Shown: positions 46,053-54,909 of the stretch, piece by piece
How positions within the stretch are numbered: the stretch's first letter is position 1
Layout of the letters: every line of letters starts with the position of its first letter
Assembly: GCF_030161635.1 (NCBI RefSeq)
Contig: NZ_BSUO01000001.1
Location: forward strand, 1,097,199 to 1,161,198
DNA: 64,000 nucleotides
Direction: 5' to 3'
From: Mobilicoccus caccae
GTDB lineage: Bacteria; Actinomycetota; Actinomycetes; Actinomycetales; Dermatophilaceae
Translations under genes and position numbers: made by a program
The notes under the pieces: generated by a model
Database searches by the model: none
Told to the model about the DNA's origin: nothing
What the model saw: the letters and a program-made list of their open reading frames with translations, nothing else

Positions 46053-46837
46053 GTGACGGATCAGACTCTGTCCATGTCGGCGACCCGACCCGCGGGGGAA
46101 GACGTCGCCGCCGACGGCCTGGTCGCGCATTTCCAGCCCTTCTACAACCTGGGGACGGGCGCGCTCCAGGGAGTCGAGGCGCTCGCCCGGCTGGCCGGTG
46201 ACGCCGGCGCCACCACGCCCGGCCCTTTCTTCGACGCCGTCCGCGACTCCGGGTGCATGGCGGAGGTCGACCGCTGGATCCTCCGGCAGTCGGTGCAGCA
46301 GTTGAGCCGTCTGCAGCAGGAGGAGGATCTGCGCAGGCTCATCCTCTCGGTCAACCTGTCGGGGGAGTTCGTCTGCTCCGAGGGGTTCCACACCGAGGTG
46401 CTCGAGGAGCTCGAGGCCGGCGGCGTCGCCGGTGACCGTCTCCTCGTGGACATCTCGACCGCGACGTTCCGCCGTCTGCAGGGCGCGGACTCGGGCGCGT
46501 TCGCGCGGCTGGTCGCGCTGCAGGAGCAGGAGATCACGTTCTGTCTGGACGGGTTCACCGTCGACGACCTCGATCTGCTTCCCGCCCTGACCGACGCCCG
46601 GGTCGACATCGTCAAGCTCCACCCGCGCGAGATCGCCGAGGGTGACTCCGACCGACTGTCCGCGATCGTCACCGCCGTGCACGACGCGGGCCTCCCCGCC
46701 GTGGTGGCGGGGATCGAGACCCCGATCAGCTCCGGCAGGCCACCGAACTCGGATTCGGTTGGGCCCAGGGCTTCCTCCTGGGCGCGCCGGTGCCGGGGGA
46801 TGAGGTCCTGGCCTCCCCACGCGTGCTGACGATCTGA
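46053..46837 (+). CDS. EAL-domain protein with degenerate active site (one frameshift)
   Basis: A protein of about 261 residues made only of an EAL fold. VEALARL keeps the EAL letters and LSVNLS keeps the Asn, but LLVDIST replaces the LEITE motif, FCLDGFTVDDLDLL replaces DDFGTGYSSL, and VVAGIET replaces VAEGVET, so several metal-binding acids are missing. It is probably not a working c-di-GMP phosphodiesterase; it may bind c-di-GMP or a partner. The frame breaks at CCCC 46720-46723; one more C gives ETPDQLRQATELGFGWAQGFLLGAP and a stop at 46837. GTG 46053 is the start. The stop directly abuts the start of the next gene. The IS3 element sits 9 bases upstream and has cut it from its original leader. 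Confidence 0.75.
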
Positions 46838-49138
46838 GTGCCGCCCGTGCCCCGGCGGAGGGGGTGGCCCCTTCTTCTCGGGGTCGCCTTCTCTGTGGTG
46901 GCCGGGGTGGCGATCTGGTACCTGGCCGACCCGTTCGGGTCGGGTGCCTCCGCGCACATGGTCCTCACGGCCGTCCTCCTGCTGGGGATGGCACTCGGCC
47001 CGGTGATCCGCCGTGTGCGACCGCGGCGGGTGTGGTTCGCCGCCGGCGCCGCGGGGCTGTTCTTCGTCGCCACGGCGTTCGACGCACTGGTGCCGGTACG
47101 GATCGGCCCGATGGAGTACTCCGACGCGATGTTCCTGTCGGGGTACGGCTTCCTCATCCTGTGGCTCGCGCTCATGTGCACCTACGGCGGGACGACGGAT
47201 CGGGGCACCCTGGCCGCGACCGCGGCCTCGTGTACGGGCGCGGCGCTGGCGCTGTGGGTGACGATCCTCGCCCCGTTGGGCAACGGTGGAGGATCTCGCC
47301 ACGGGCATCGTCTGGTCGCTCTACCCGCCGCTGGACATCGTGATCCTCACCCTCGCGGCGCAACTCGGCCGTCGCCTCGGCCGGGTGACGCCACCCCTGG
47401 TGTGGTTCATGTCGGCGATGGCGGTGTGGCTGGTCGTGGACACGGCCTACGCGGTCGTCGAGACGACGGCGCAGCAGGCCTACGACATCCCCGTGCTCGA
47501 GGCGGCCTACCTCCTGGCCCACTTCGCGCTGGCGGTCGCGTTCGTGCATCCCCGGCTGCGCGAACTCAGCCCGGCGCCCCGCCGGATCGCGCCGAGGTTC
47601 ACCGGCGATCGCTCGACGATGATCCTCCTCACGGTCTTTCCCGTGATCCTCTCCAGCGCCGTCCCCGACGTGGACGCCTGGGACACGATGGTGCGCACCC
47701 TGATGATCACCGTGCTGGTGTCGCTGGTGTTCTGGCGCTGTCCACCACGGTCTCCGCGCTCTCCCGGGCAGAGGCCGACAGCCACCACCGCGCCACCCAC
47801 GACCTGCTCACCGGGCTGCTCAACCGGGCCGCCCTGCTCGACGCGCTCGAGGACCGGTTGATCCGTGATGCCGTGACCGGCCGCTTCACCGTCGTGCTCT
47901 TCCTCGACTGCAACGACTTCAAGCGCGTCAACGACACCTGGGGACACCACGCGGGAGACACGGTGCTGCGTGACATCGCGACGCGCCTCCCTGCGGTGTT
48001 GCACCCCCGGGAGATCGTGGCGCGGCACGGTGGCGACGAGTTCGTCGTCGTCTCCTCGACCGAGGACACCGCCGGGGCGGTCTCGCTGGCCGAGCGGGTG
48101 CGGAGCGCGTTCGACGCGCCATTACGGATCATACCCGGGCGCGTCCACGCCATGACACCGGCGATGGGTCTGGCCCTGGCCGGTCCGGACGACCGGTGCA
48201 CGACCGAGGAACTGCTCGGTCGTGCGGATGCGGCGATGTACGAGTCCAAGCAGCGTGGCTGCGGCGGTCACGTCGTGTTCGACGACGCCCTCGCCCTGCG
48301 GTTGCGCACGCGGGCCGAGGTGGGAGACCGCCTCGAGCAGGTCACCTGCACGGACCCGTTCGACATCGTGTTGCAACCGATCATGGGCGGCCCCGAGCAC
48401 CGGACGCTCATCGGTCGGGAGGCCCTCGCCCGCTGGCGGGACCCGCAGCTCGGTGACGTCCCGCCCGACGTCTTCGTGCCGGTGGCCGAGCAGTTGGGAC
48501 TCATCACCACGCTCGGCGAGGCCGTGCTGCGCCGCGCCTGCCGAGAGGCGGCCGGCCTGCGGGCGACGGGGGAGGAGGACGAGGTCGACCTGTTCGTCAA
48601 CGTCTCCCCGGCGCAGCTGCGCGATCCGGGGTTCGCCGGAGTCGTCCGGGACGCCCTCGCCACGACCGGGCTCCCGCCCGCTCGACTCCGCCTGGAGGTG
48701 ACCGAGACCGAACTCGTCGACGAGGGCCCGGCCACCGCGGAGACGCTGGAGGCGCTGCGCGAGGCCGGGATCAGGCTCTGCGTCGACGACTTCGGAACCG
48801 GGTACGCCTCCCTGGCGACGCTGCTGCGCCTGCCCGTCGACTGCGTCAAGCTCGACCGCTCGCTCGTGGCCGGGCTGGGCGAGAGCGAGGCCGCTGAACG
48901 TCAGCTCGCGGCCGTCATGTCACTGGTGCGCAGCCTCGGGATCGAGGACATCGTCGCCGAGGGCGTGGAGACCGAGCAGCAGGCGATCGCCCTGCTCGAA
49001 CTGGGCTGTCCCCTCGCCCAGGGGTGGTTCTACGGCCGACCCTGCCCGAGCACGGACGCACTCGTCGGACGCCACCTGCTCGAGCGGCGCGCCGCGCGGC
49101 GCGACGCGGGTGGGCCGGCGACCGCCGCCCCACCCTGA
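46838..49138 (+). CDS. Membrane GGDEF-EAL protein (c-di-GMP turnover, two compensating frame breaks)
   Basis: About 766 residues. The N-terminal half is a membrane module with about eight hydrophobic helices. A GGDEF domain follows (LTGLLNRAALLDAL, FLDCNDFKRVNDTWGHHAGD, RHGGDEFVVV), then an EAL domain with complete motifs (REALARW, VNVSPAQL, EVTETEL, DDFGTGYASL, VKLDRSLV, VAEGVETEQQ). Both synthesis and hydrolysis of c-di-GMP are possible. No upstream RxxD inhibitory site is evident. Between about 47286 and 47735 the coding frame is shifted: one extra G near 47285 and one missing G in 47734-47735 (TGG to TGGG giving VFWALSTTVSALS) explain it. The start GTG 46838 abuts the degenerate EAL gene, so the two are likely made together. 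Confidence 0.85.
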   Translation: MPPVPRRRGWPLLLGVAFSVVAGVAIWYLADPFGSGASAHMVLTAVLLLGMALGPVIRRVRPRRVWFAAGAAGLFFVATAFDALVPVRIGPMEYSDAMFLSGYGFLILWLALMCTYGGTTDRGTLAATAASCTGAALALWVTILAPLGNGGGSRHGHRLVALPAAGHRDPHPRGATRPSPRPGDATPGVVHVGDGGVAGRGHGLRGRRDDGAAGLRHPRARGGLPPGPLRAGGRVRASPAARTQPGAPPDRAEVHRRSLDDDPPHGLSRDPLQRRPRRGRLGHDGAHPDDHRAGVAGVLALSTTVSALSRAEADSHHRATHDLLTGLLNRAALLDALEDRLIRDAVTGRFTVVLFLDCNDFKRVNDTWGHHAGDTVLRDIATRLPAVLHPREIVARHGGDEFVVVSSTEDTAGAVSLAERVRSAFDAPLRIIPGRVHAMTPAMGLALAGPDDRCTTEELLGRADAAMYESKQRGCGGHVVFDDALALRLRTRAEVGDRLEQVTCTDPFDIVLQPIMGGPEHRTLIGREALARWRDPQLGDVPPDVFVPVAEQLGLITTLGEAVLRRACREAAGLRATGEEDEVDLFVNVSPAQLRDPGFAGVVRDALATTGLPPARLRLEVTETELVDEGPATAETLEALREAGIRLCVDDFGTGYASLATLLRLPVDCVKLDRSLVAGLGESEAAERQLAAVMSLVRSLGIEDIVAEGVETEQQAIALLELGCPLAQGWFYGRPCPSTDALVGRHLLERRAARRDAGGPATAAPP

Positions 49139-49173
49139 CGGCCCTGACCGGCCTGCGGTGACCGGCCGGTGCC

Positions 49174-51907
49174 TCACTCCTTGGGCGGCGGGGGAGGAGT
49201 TCGGCGTCGCGGACCTCGACGTGGTCGGCGTTCGTGTAGGTGATGTCACCGTCGACGCGACCGGCGGCGCGCAGGTCGGCCTCGGCGGCGCGGATCGCCG
49301 CGCAGGCGGCCTCCGGCCCGGCGATGGTCACCGACGACACCGTGGCGCGCATGCCGACCTTGGCGTCGGACTTGGCCCGGCGGATGCCGCCCAGGGCCTG
49401 CCCCACCCACGGGAGCATGTCGATGTCGACGGGTGCCGCCTCGGCGCCGTGCCCATCGCCCACCTCGGGGGTGCGGCACTCCTCCGGCTGCGGCCACACC
49501 TGGCGGTGTACCGATCCGCTGCGCCACCAGCTCCAGACCTCTTCGGTTGCGAACGGCAGCACCGGCGCGAACAGCCGCAGCAGCACGTCGAGCGCGACAC
49601 GCAATGCGGCTCGGGCGCTCTGGGTCTGCGCCGACGCCGACCCGTCACCCTCGTCGTCCGCGCCGTAGGCCGGGCCTTGACCAGCTCGAGGTAGTCGTCG
49701 CAGAACGTCCAGAAGAACGTCTCGGTGACCTCCAGGGCCCGCGTGTGGTCGTACTTCTCATACCCCTCGGTCGCCTGGACGACGACCTGGGCGAGGGCGG
49801 CGAGCATCGCGCGGTCCAGCGGCTCGCTGACGAGGAGCGCCAGGTCGTGGGTGCAGTTCTGGGCCCCGCAGGACGCACCCGACGATGGGGTCTCGGGGAA
49901 CCCGAGGACGAACTTGCTCGCGTTGAGCACCTTCATCGCGAGGCGCCGGCCGACCTTCATCTGGCCGGTGTCGAAGGCGGCGTCGGTGCCCAGGCGCGCG
50001 GAGGCGGCCCAGTAGCGCACCGCGTCGGATCCGTGCTGGTCGAGCATGCCCTCGGGGGTCTCGGCGTTGCCCTTGGACTTGCTCATCTTCTTGCGGTCGG
50101 GGTCGAGGATCCACCCCGAGATCGCCGCGTGGCGCCACGGCACCTCGCCCGCGAGGTGGTGGGCGCGGACCACCGTGGAGAAGAGCCACGTGCGGATGAT
50201 GTCCTGGCCCTGGGGGCGCAGGTCCATCGGGAAGAGTGCGGCGTAGAGCTCGTCGTCGCCGCCGAGCGCCTCCCCGCCCCACCCCGTGGTGATCTGGGGG
50301 GTGAGTGAGGACGTGGCCCACGTGTCCATGACGTCGGGGTCGCCGACGAACCCGCCGGGCTCGCCGCGCTGGGACTCGGTGTACCCGGCCGGCGCATCGG
50401 CCGAGGGGTCGATCGGCAGCGCGTCCTGCGCCGGGACGATAGGGGAGTCGAAGACCGGCTCGCCGTGCTCGTCGAGGGGATACCACAGCGGGATCGGGAC
50501 GCCGAAGAACCGCTGGCGGCTGATGAGCCAGTCGCCGTTGAGGCCGCCCACCCAGTTCTCGTACCGCACCCGCATGAAGTCGGGGTGGAAGTCGATCTGC
50601 GTGCCGCGCTCGATGAGCTCCTCGCGCAACTGCGCGTCGCGTCCGCCGTTGCGGATGTACCACTGGCGGCTGGTGACGATCTCGAGCGGCTTGTCGCCGC
50701 GCTCGTAGAAGTTGGCCTTGCGCTGGGTGGCCTTGGGCTCCCCGTCGAGGTCTCCGGAGGCCTGCAGCGCCTCGACGACGGCCTTGCGGGCAGCGAAGGT
50801 CGTGGCTCCGGCGACCGACCCGGCGTAGAAGTCGGCGCCCTCGCCCGAGAGCCAGTCGGGGGTCTCGGAGACCATGCGTCCGGTGCGGCCCACGAGCGAA
50901 CGCATCGGCAGTTGCAGCTCGCGCCACCACGTGACGTCGGTGAGGTCACCGAACGTGCAGCACATGGCGATTCCGGCGCCCTTGTCCATCTCGGCACCGG
51001 GGTGGGCGAGGACGGGCAGCTCGACGCCGAACACCGGGCTCGTCACCGTGGTGCCGAACAACGGGGCGTACCGCTCGTCGTCGGGGTGGGCGATGAGCGC
51101 GACGCACGAGGGCAGCAGCTCGGGGCGGGTGGTCTCGATGTGGACGGGCTCGCCGCGCGAGCCGTCCTCGTTGACCCGGTGGAAGGCGACGCGGTGGTAG
51201 TGACCGGGGTAGTCGCGGGCCTCGAGCTCGGCCTGCGCGACGGCCGTCTGGTAGGTGACGTCCCACAGCCCGGGCGCCTCGGACTGGTAGGCGTTGCCCG
51301 CGGCCAGGTGGTCGAGGAACGCCTTCTGCGACACCGCGCGGCTGCGGTCGTCGATGGTGCGGTAGGAGATGTTCCAGTCGACGGAGAGACCGAGGCGCTT
51401 CCACAGCCGCTCGAAGGCCTTCTCGTCCTCGACGGTGCGTTCGTCGCACAACTCGATGAAGTTGGCGCGGCTCACGGCCTCCTGCTTGGAGGCGTCCTTG
51501 ACGTCCTTGGCCGACATGTCGCCGCGGTACTTGGGCTCGTAGTTCGGCACGTACGGCAGCGAGGAGTCGCCGCGGACGCCGTAGTAGTTCTGCACGCGCT
51601 TCTCGGTGGGCAACCCGTTGTCGTCCCACCCCATCGGGTAGAACACCTCGAGCCCCCGCATGCGCTTGTAGCGGGCCATGCAGTCGGTGTGCGTGTAGGA
51701 GAACACGTGTCCCACGTGCAGGGATCCGCTGGCCGTGGGAGGCGGGGTGTCGATGGCGTAGACCTGCTCGCGCGGCGCGGCCAGGGCCCGCTCACGATCG
51801 AAGACGTAGGTACCCTCGTCTGCCCATACCTCGACCCACCGGTCCTCGAGGCCGTCGACCGACGGCTTGTCAGGGATGGGGCGGGCTGCGGAGGGGGTGT
51901 TGGTCAT
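49174..51907 (-). CDS. valS: Valyl-tRNA synthetase (two frameshifts near the 3' end)
   Basis: Class I synthetase of about 911 residues charging tRNA-Val. Motifs: [21 protein letters not shown] (HIGH version HVGH), an editing domain with the THIN/ETTRPE segment ([22 protein letters not shown]), and [16 protein letters not shown]. The anticodon-binding domain follows ([24 protein letters not shown]). The frame breaks twice: near 49670-49671, where one more C on the plus strand gives [19 protein letters not shown], and at the G run 49190-49194, where one more base gives the end DAELLPPPPKE and the stop at 49174. As sequenced the frame would run on past this point. An essential gene, so these are surely sequence errors. 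Confidence 0.95.
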
Positions 51908-51967
51908 GGCGTCATTGTTCCAGAGAGGTCCGACACTCCTGCACCGCCGCAGGCGCGCCCGGGGGCC

Positions 51968-53083
51968 TCAGCGGCGAACGAGGCGGACGAGGCGTCGCAT
52001 CCACTGTGGGCGGGCCGCGCCGCTGCGTCGCAGATGGACGAGTCGGGTGCGGGCCCGGGTGGAGGGGGTGATCAGCGTGGTCATCCAGAGGCCCTGGGCG
52101 GCCTGCTGCCACGTGGGCAGGTTGGACTGACGCAGGCGGCCGAGGTAGCGCGCCAGGCCGACGACGTCGGGGGAGCCGCCGGACAGTGCCCGTCGGAGTT
52201 GGTGGCGTTCGAGGAGGAACAACGGCATGGCCTCCCCGTAGGGAGGCTCCGACTGCCCCATGAGGCGGGCGGCGACCTCCCAGTTGGCCTCGAAGTCGGC
52301 GATCTCGCGGGTGCACTGCTCGGGCGAGGGCGCGAGCTGGGTGTTGCTCATGCTCGACCCGTGCACCCGGTACCCGCCGAGCGGTTCGGAGACGGAGACG
52401 ATCTCGCCCAGGTAGGGCATCACCGCGCATCCGGCGCCGTCCAGGGGCAGCCGCGGGTTCTCCGCCTCCAACCCGAGTCCACGCAGGGTCGCGGTGTGGA
52501 AGACGTTGCCCGAGGTGGGTGGGCACTGGTAGAAGCCGATGACCCGGTTGTCCTCCTGCATCGCGGCCCGGTCGTATCCGTCGGCGAAGCTGGGGAAGAC
52601 CGAGCCGTTGGGCTCGCCCTCCTCGTCGATGGCCGCCAACTGGAACTGCAGCTTGACCGGCGTCGACGCGAGCAGCGGAGCGCACTTCTCGACCAGGTGC
52701 GGGTCGGCGGTGTCGTCGGCGTCGAGGAAGTGGACGTACTCCGCCTGCACCCGGGCCAGGCCCGCGAGGCAGGCGCCGAGCAGGCCGGTGTTCTCCTGGG
52801 CCACGATCTCGAGGTGGTCGGCGTACCGGCGGATGACGTCCAGGGAGTCGTCGGTGGAGCCGTCGTCGACGACGATGACCTGGCTGTACGGACGCGTCTG
52901 ATCCAGGACGCTGGTGATCGCCGCGCCGATGAACTCGGCGTAGTTGTGACACGGGATGACGACGGCGATCCCCGGGAGGCGCGGCTCGGCAGGGGTGAGC
53001 GCCTCGGGTGTGCGGGGATGGCGGGCTCGCGTGGAGGATGTCGGCCGGGTCGCGCCCGTGGAGGACTGGGCGGGGGGAGGCAT
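51968..53083 (-). CDS. Glycosyltransferase family 2
   Basis: A 371-residue GT-A-fold transferase. GIAVVIPCHNYAEFIGAAITSVLDQT, VIVVDDGSTDDSLDVIRRYA and YVHFLDADDTADPHLVEK give the nucleotide-sugar site and a DXD-type metal motif (DADD). The C-terminal part is basic and may lie against the membrane, but no helix is clear. ATG 53083 has AAGGA 6 bases upstream. No other polysaccharide gene is near, so donor and acceptor are unknown. It lies 60 bases upstream of valS on the same strand and may share its transcript. Confidence 0.88.
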   Translation of the reverse strand: MPPPAQSSTGATRPTSSTRARHPRTPEALTPAEPRLPGIAVVIPCHNYAEFIGAAITSVLDQTRPYSQVIVVDDGSTDDSLDVIRRYADHLEIVAQENTGLLGACLAGLARVQAEYVHFLDADDTADPHLVEKCAPLLASTPVKLQFQLAAIDEEGEPNGSVFPSFADGYDRAAMQEDNRVIGFYQCPPTSGNVFHTATLRGLGLEAENPRLPLDGAGCAVMPYLGEIVSVSEPLGGYRVHGSSMSNTQLAPSPEQCTREIADFEANWEVAARLMGQSEPPYGEAMPLFLLERHQLRRALSGGSPDVVGLARYLGRLRQSNLPTWQQAAQGLWMTTLITPSTRARTRLVHLRRSGAARPQWMRRLVRLVRR

Positions 53084-53175
53084 GGCAGTCCTTCGCGTGG
53101 TGGACGGGGTTGTCCACCAGCATAGTTCGCGTGTCCTGCGGCGCAACGGAGGCACGTCGCGCGGCGCGCGGGCAC

Positions 53176-54528
53176 TCAGCCCAGGTAGGACTTGCCCGGG
53201 TTGCAGATGCCCTTGGGGTCGAAGACGGCCTTGAGCTGACGCATGCGGGCGATGGCCGCCTCGCCCACCTGACGCCGCAGGTAGGGGGCCTTGATGGTGC
53301 CGATGCCGTGCTCGCCGGAGATGGTGCCGCCGAGGGCGATGGACAGGTCCACCAGGTCGGAGAACGCGGCGTGGCCGCGCGCGTTCGCGTCGGGGTCGGT
53401 GGGGTCGAAGAAGATCGAGGGGTGGAGGTTGCCGTCGCCGCCGTGGCCGGACATCGTCACCTCCACGCCGCGTGCGGCGCAGAGTTCACGCCCCTCCTCG
53501 ACCAGTCGGGGCAGCGCGCGGATGGGGACGCACATGTCCTCGATGAGGTTGGGCCCTTTGGCCTCGAGCGCCGCGTTGAGGGCGCGTCGGCCGGCGAGCA
53601 GGGCGTCGGCCTCCTGCGCGTCGTCGGCGACGGCGATCTCGTCGGCGCCGTGGGACTGCATGAGGTCGGCGAAGCGCTGGGTGTCCTCGCCGACGTGGCC
53701 CGGGCGGTCGGACTGGACGAGCAGCGCGGCGGCGCAGTCGGAGGGGAATCCGTAGTCGGCCAGGGCCTGGATCGCGGCGATCGACGGCGCGTCGAGGAAC
53801 TCGATGAGCGACGGCGGGTTGGGGTCGCGCCGCAGGGCGATGATGGCCTCGGCCGCCGAGGTGAGGTCGGGGAACGTGGCGAGCGCGGTGAGCGGGTCCT
53901 CGGGTGCCGGGACGAGCCGCGTGATGACCTTGGTGACGACCCCGAGGGTGCCCTCGGACCCGACGAACAGGCCGGTGAGGTCCAGCCCGGCGACGCTCTT
54001 GGCGGTGCGGCGGCCGGTGGTGATGGTCTCGCCGCCGGGGAGCACGACCTCGAGGCCGCGGATGTAGTCGGCGGTGACTCCGTACTTGATGCAGCACAAG
54101 CCGCCGGCGTTGGTGGCCACGTTGCCGCCGAGGGTCGAGGACGCCGCCGACGCGGGGTCGGGCGGGAAGAACATGCCCTCCACGCGCGCGGCCTTCTTCA
54201 GCTCCTCGGTGACGACGCCGGCCCCGGCCACGGCGATGCCGTCGACGGGGTCGACGAGCTCGATCTCCTTGAGGGCCTCGGTGTTGAGGACGATGCACCC
54301 CTGGGTGGCCACGGCCGCACCGTTGAGTCCGGTCCGGGCGCCCTGGGGGACGACGGGGACGCCGTGCTCGTGCGCATGTCGCATGACCTCGACGACGTCG
54401 GCGACGTCGCGGGCCCGGACGACCTCGAAGTCGTCCGGCGCGGCCGCACCGAAACTCGCGTCGACCGCATAGACGCGCTTGACGTCGGGGTCGCTGATCA
54501 GGGGCAGGGACGAGGACAGAGCGCTCAC
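53176..54528 (-). CDS. FAD-linked oxidase, glycolate oxidase/D-lactate dehydrogenase type (GlcD)
   Basis: An oxidoreductase of about 450 residues oxidising a 2-hydroxyacid such as glycolate or D-lactate. The FAD (PCMH) domain includes GVPVVPQGARTGLNGAAV, PPDPASAASSTLGGNVATNAGG and GLFVGSEGTLGVVTKVITRL. The C-terminal domain has VTMSGHGGDGNLHPSIF and GGTISGEHGIGTIKAPYL, conserved in GlcD/DLD. The start is uncertain: GTG 54528 is given, and GTG 54594 would add 22 residues. No GlcE or GlcF subunit is next to it, so it may act alone as in D-lactate or 2-hydroxyglutarate dehydrogenases. It is divergent from the ileS leader. Confidence 0.85.
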   Translation of the reverse strand: MSALSSSLPLISDPDVKRVYAVDASFGAAAPDDFEVVRARDVADVVEVMRHAHEHGVPVVPQGARTGLNGAAVATQGCIVLNTEALKEIELVDPVDGIAVAGAGVVTEELKKAARVEGMFFPPDPASAASSTLGGNVATNAGGLCCIKYGVTADYIRGLEVVLPGGETITTGRRTAKSVAGLDLTGLFVGSEGTLGVVTKVITRLVPAPEDPLTALATFPDLTSAAEAIIALRRDPNPPSLIEFLDAPSIAAIQALADYGFPSDCAAALLVQSDRPGHVGEDTQRFADLMQSHGADEIAVADDAQEADALLAGRRALNAALEAKGPNLIEDMCVPIRALPRLVEEGRELCAARGVEVTMSGHGGDGNLHPSIFFDPTDPDANARGHAAFSDLVDLSIALGGTISGEHGIGTIKAPYLRRQVGEAAIARMRQLKAVFDPKGICNPGKSYLG

Positions 54529-54639
54529 CCGACCACTATGCCCGAGCGTGTGGATGCCGGTCTCGGGGTCGGTGAGGATCGCGACAGGGGTCACTCCCGG
54601 CTCGGCCGGTGGTCGGCGCCTGACCCGCCGGGTAGGATG

Positions 54640-54909
54640 ACTCCCATCGGCATCGACCCGGCCATCACCGGCGAGCCTCCGGAAGAACGGCGTCACCCTT
54701 CACAGGTCGGCACTCAGTAGAACCGGACGGGCAGGGCCCGTCACAGCCCGAACGAAGCGGCATCGCCCGCGAGCGCAGGTCAGGCGCGCGTGGGGGTGCA
54801 AGCGAGGTGGTACCGCGGGAACCGGCGCGCAGGATGCGTCCGATGCTCGTCCTCGTGTTCCGACCGGTCAGCGACCGGATCCGAAACGATCGAGAGGCAC
54901 GTCCCGGCG
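54640..54909 (+). promoter_or_regulatory. T-box riboswitch leader of ileS
   Basis: The leader carries the T-box sequence AGCGAGGTGGTACCGCGG at 54801-54818, matching the conserved element that pairs with the NCCA end of uncharged tRNA. Upstream, in a probable Stem I, an ATC at 54664-54666 (CCATCACCGGCGAGC) is the likely isoleucine specifier. CTCCGGAAGAACGG and CAGTAGAACCG are blocks I remember from mycobacterial ileS T-boxes. Actinobacterial ileS T-boxes are mostly translational: uncharged tRNA-Ile frees the ribosome site. The only SD-like site is GAGAGG at 54893-54898. A TAGGAT at 54633-54638 is a good -10 box for this transcript. Confidence 0.92.
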
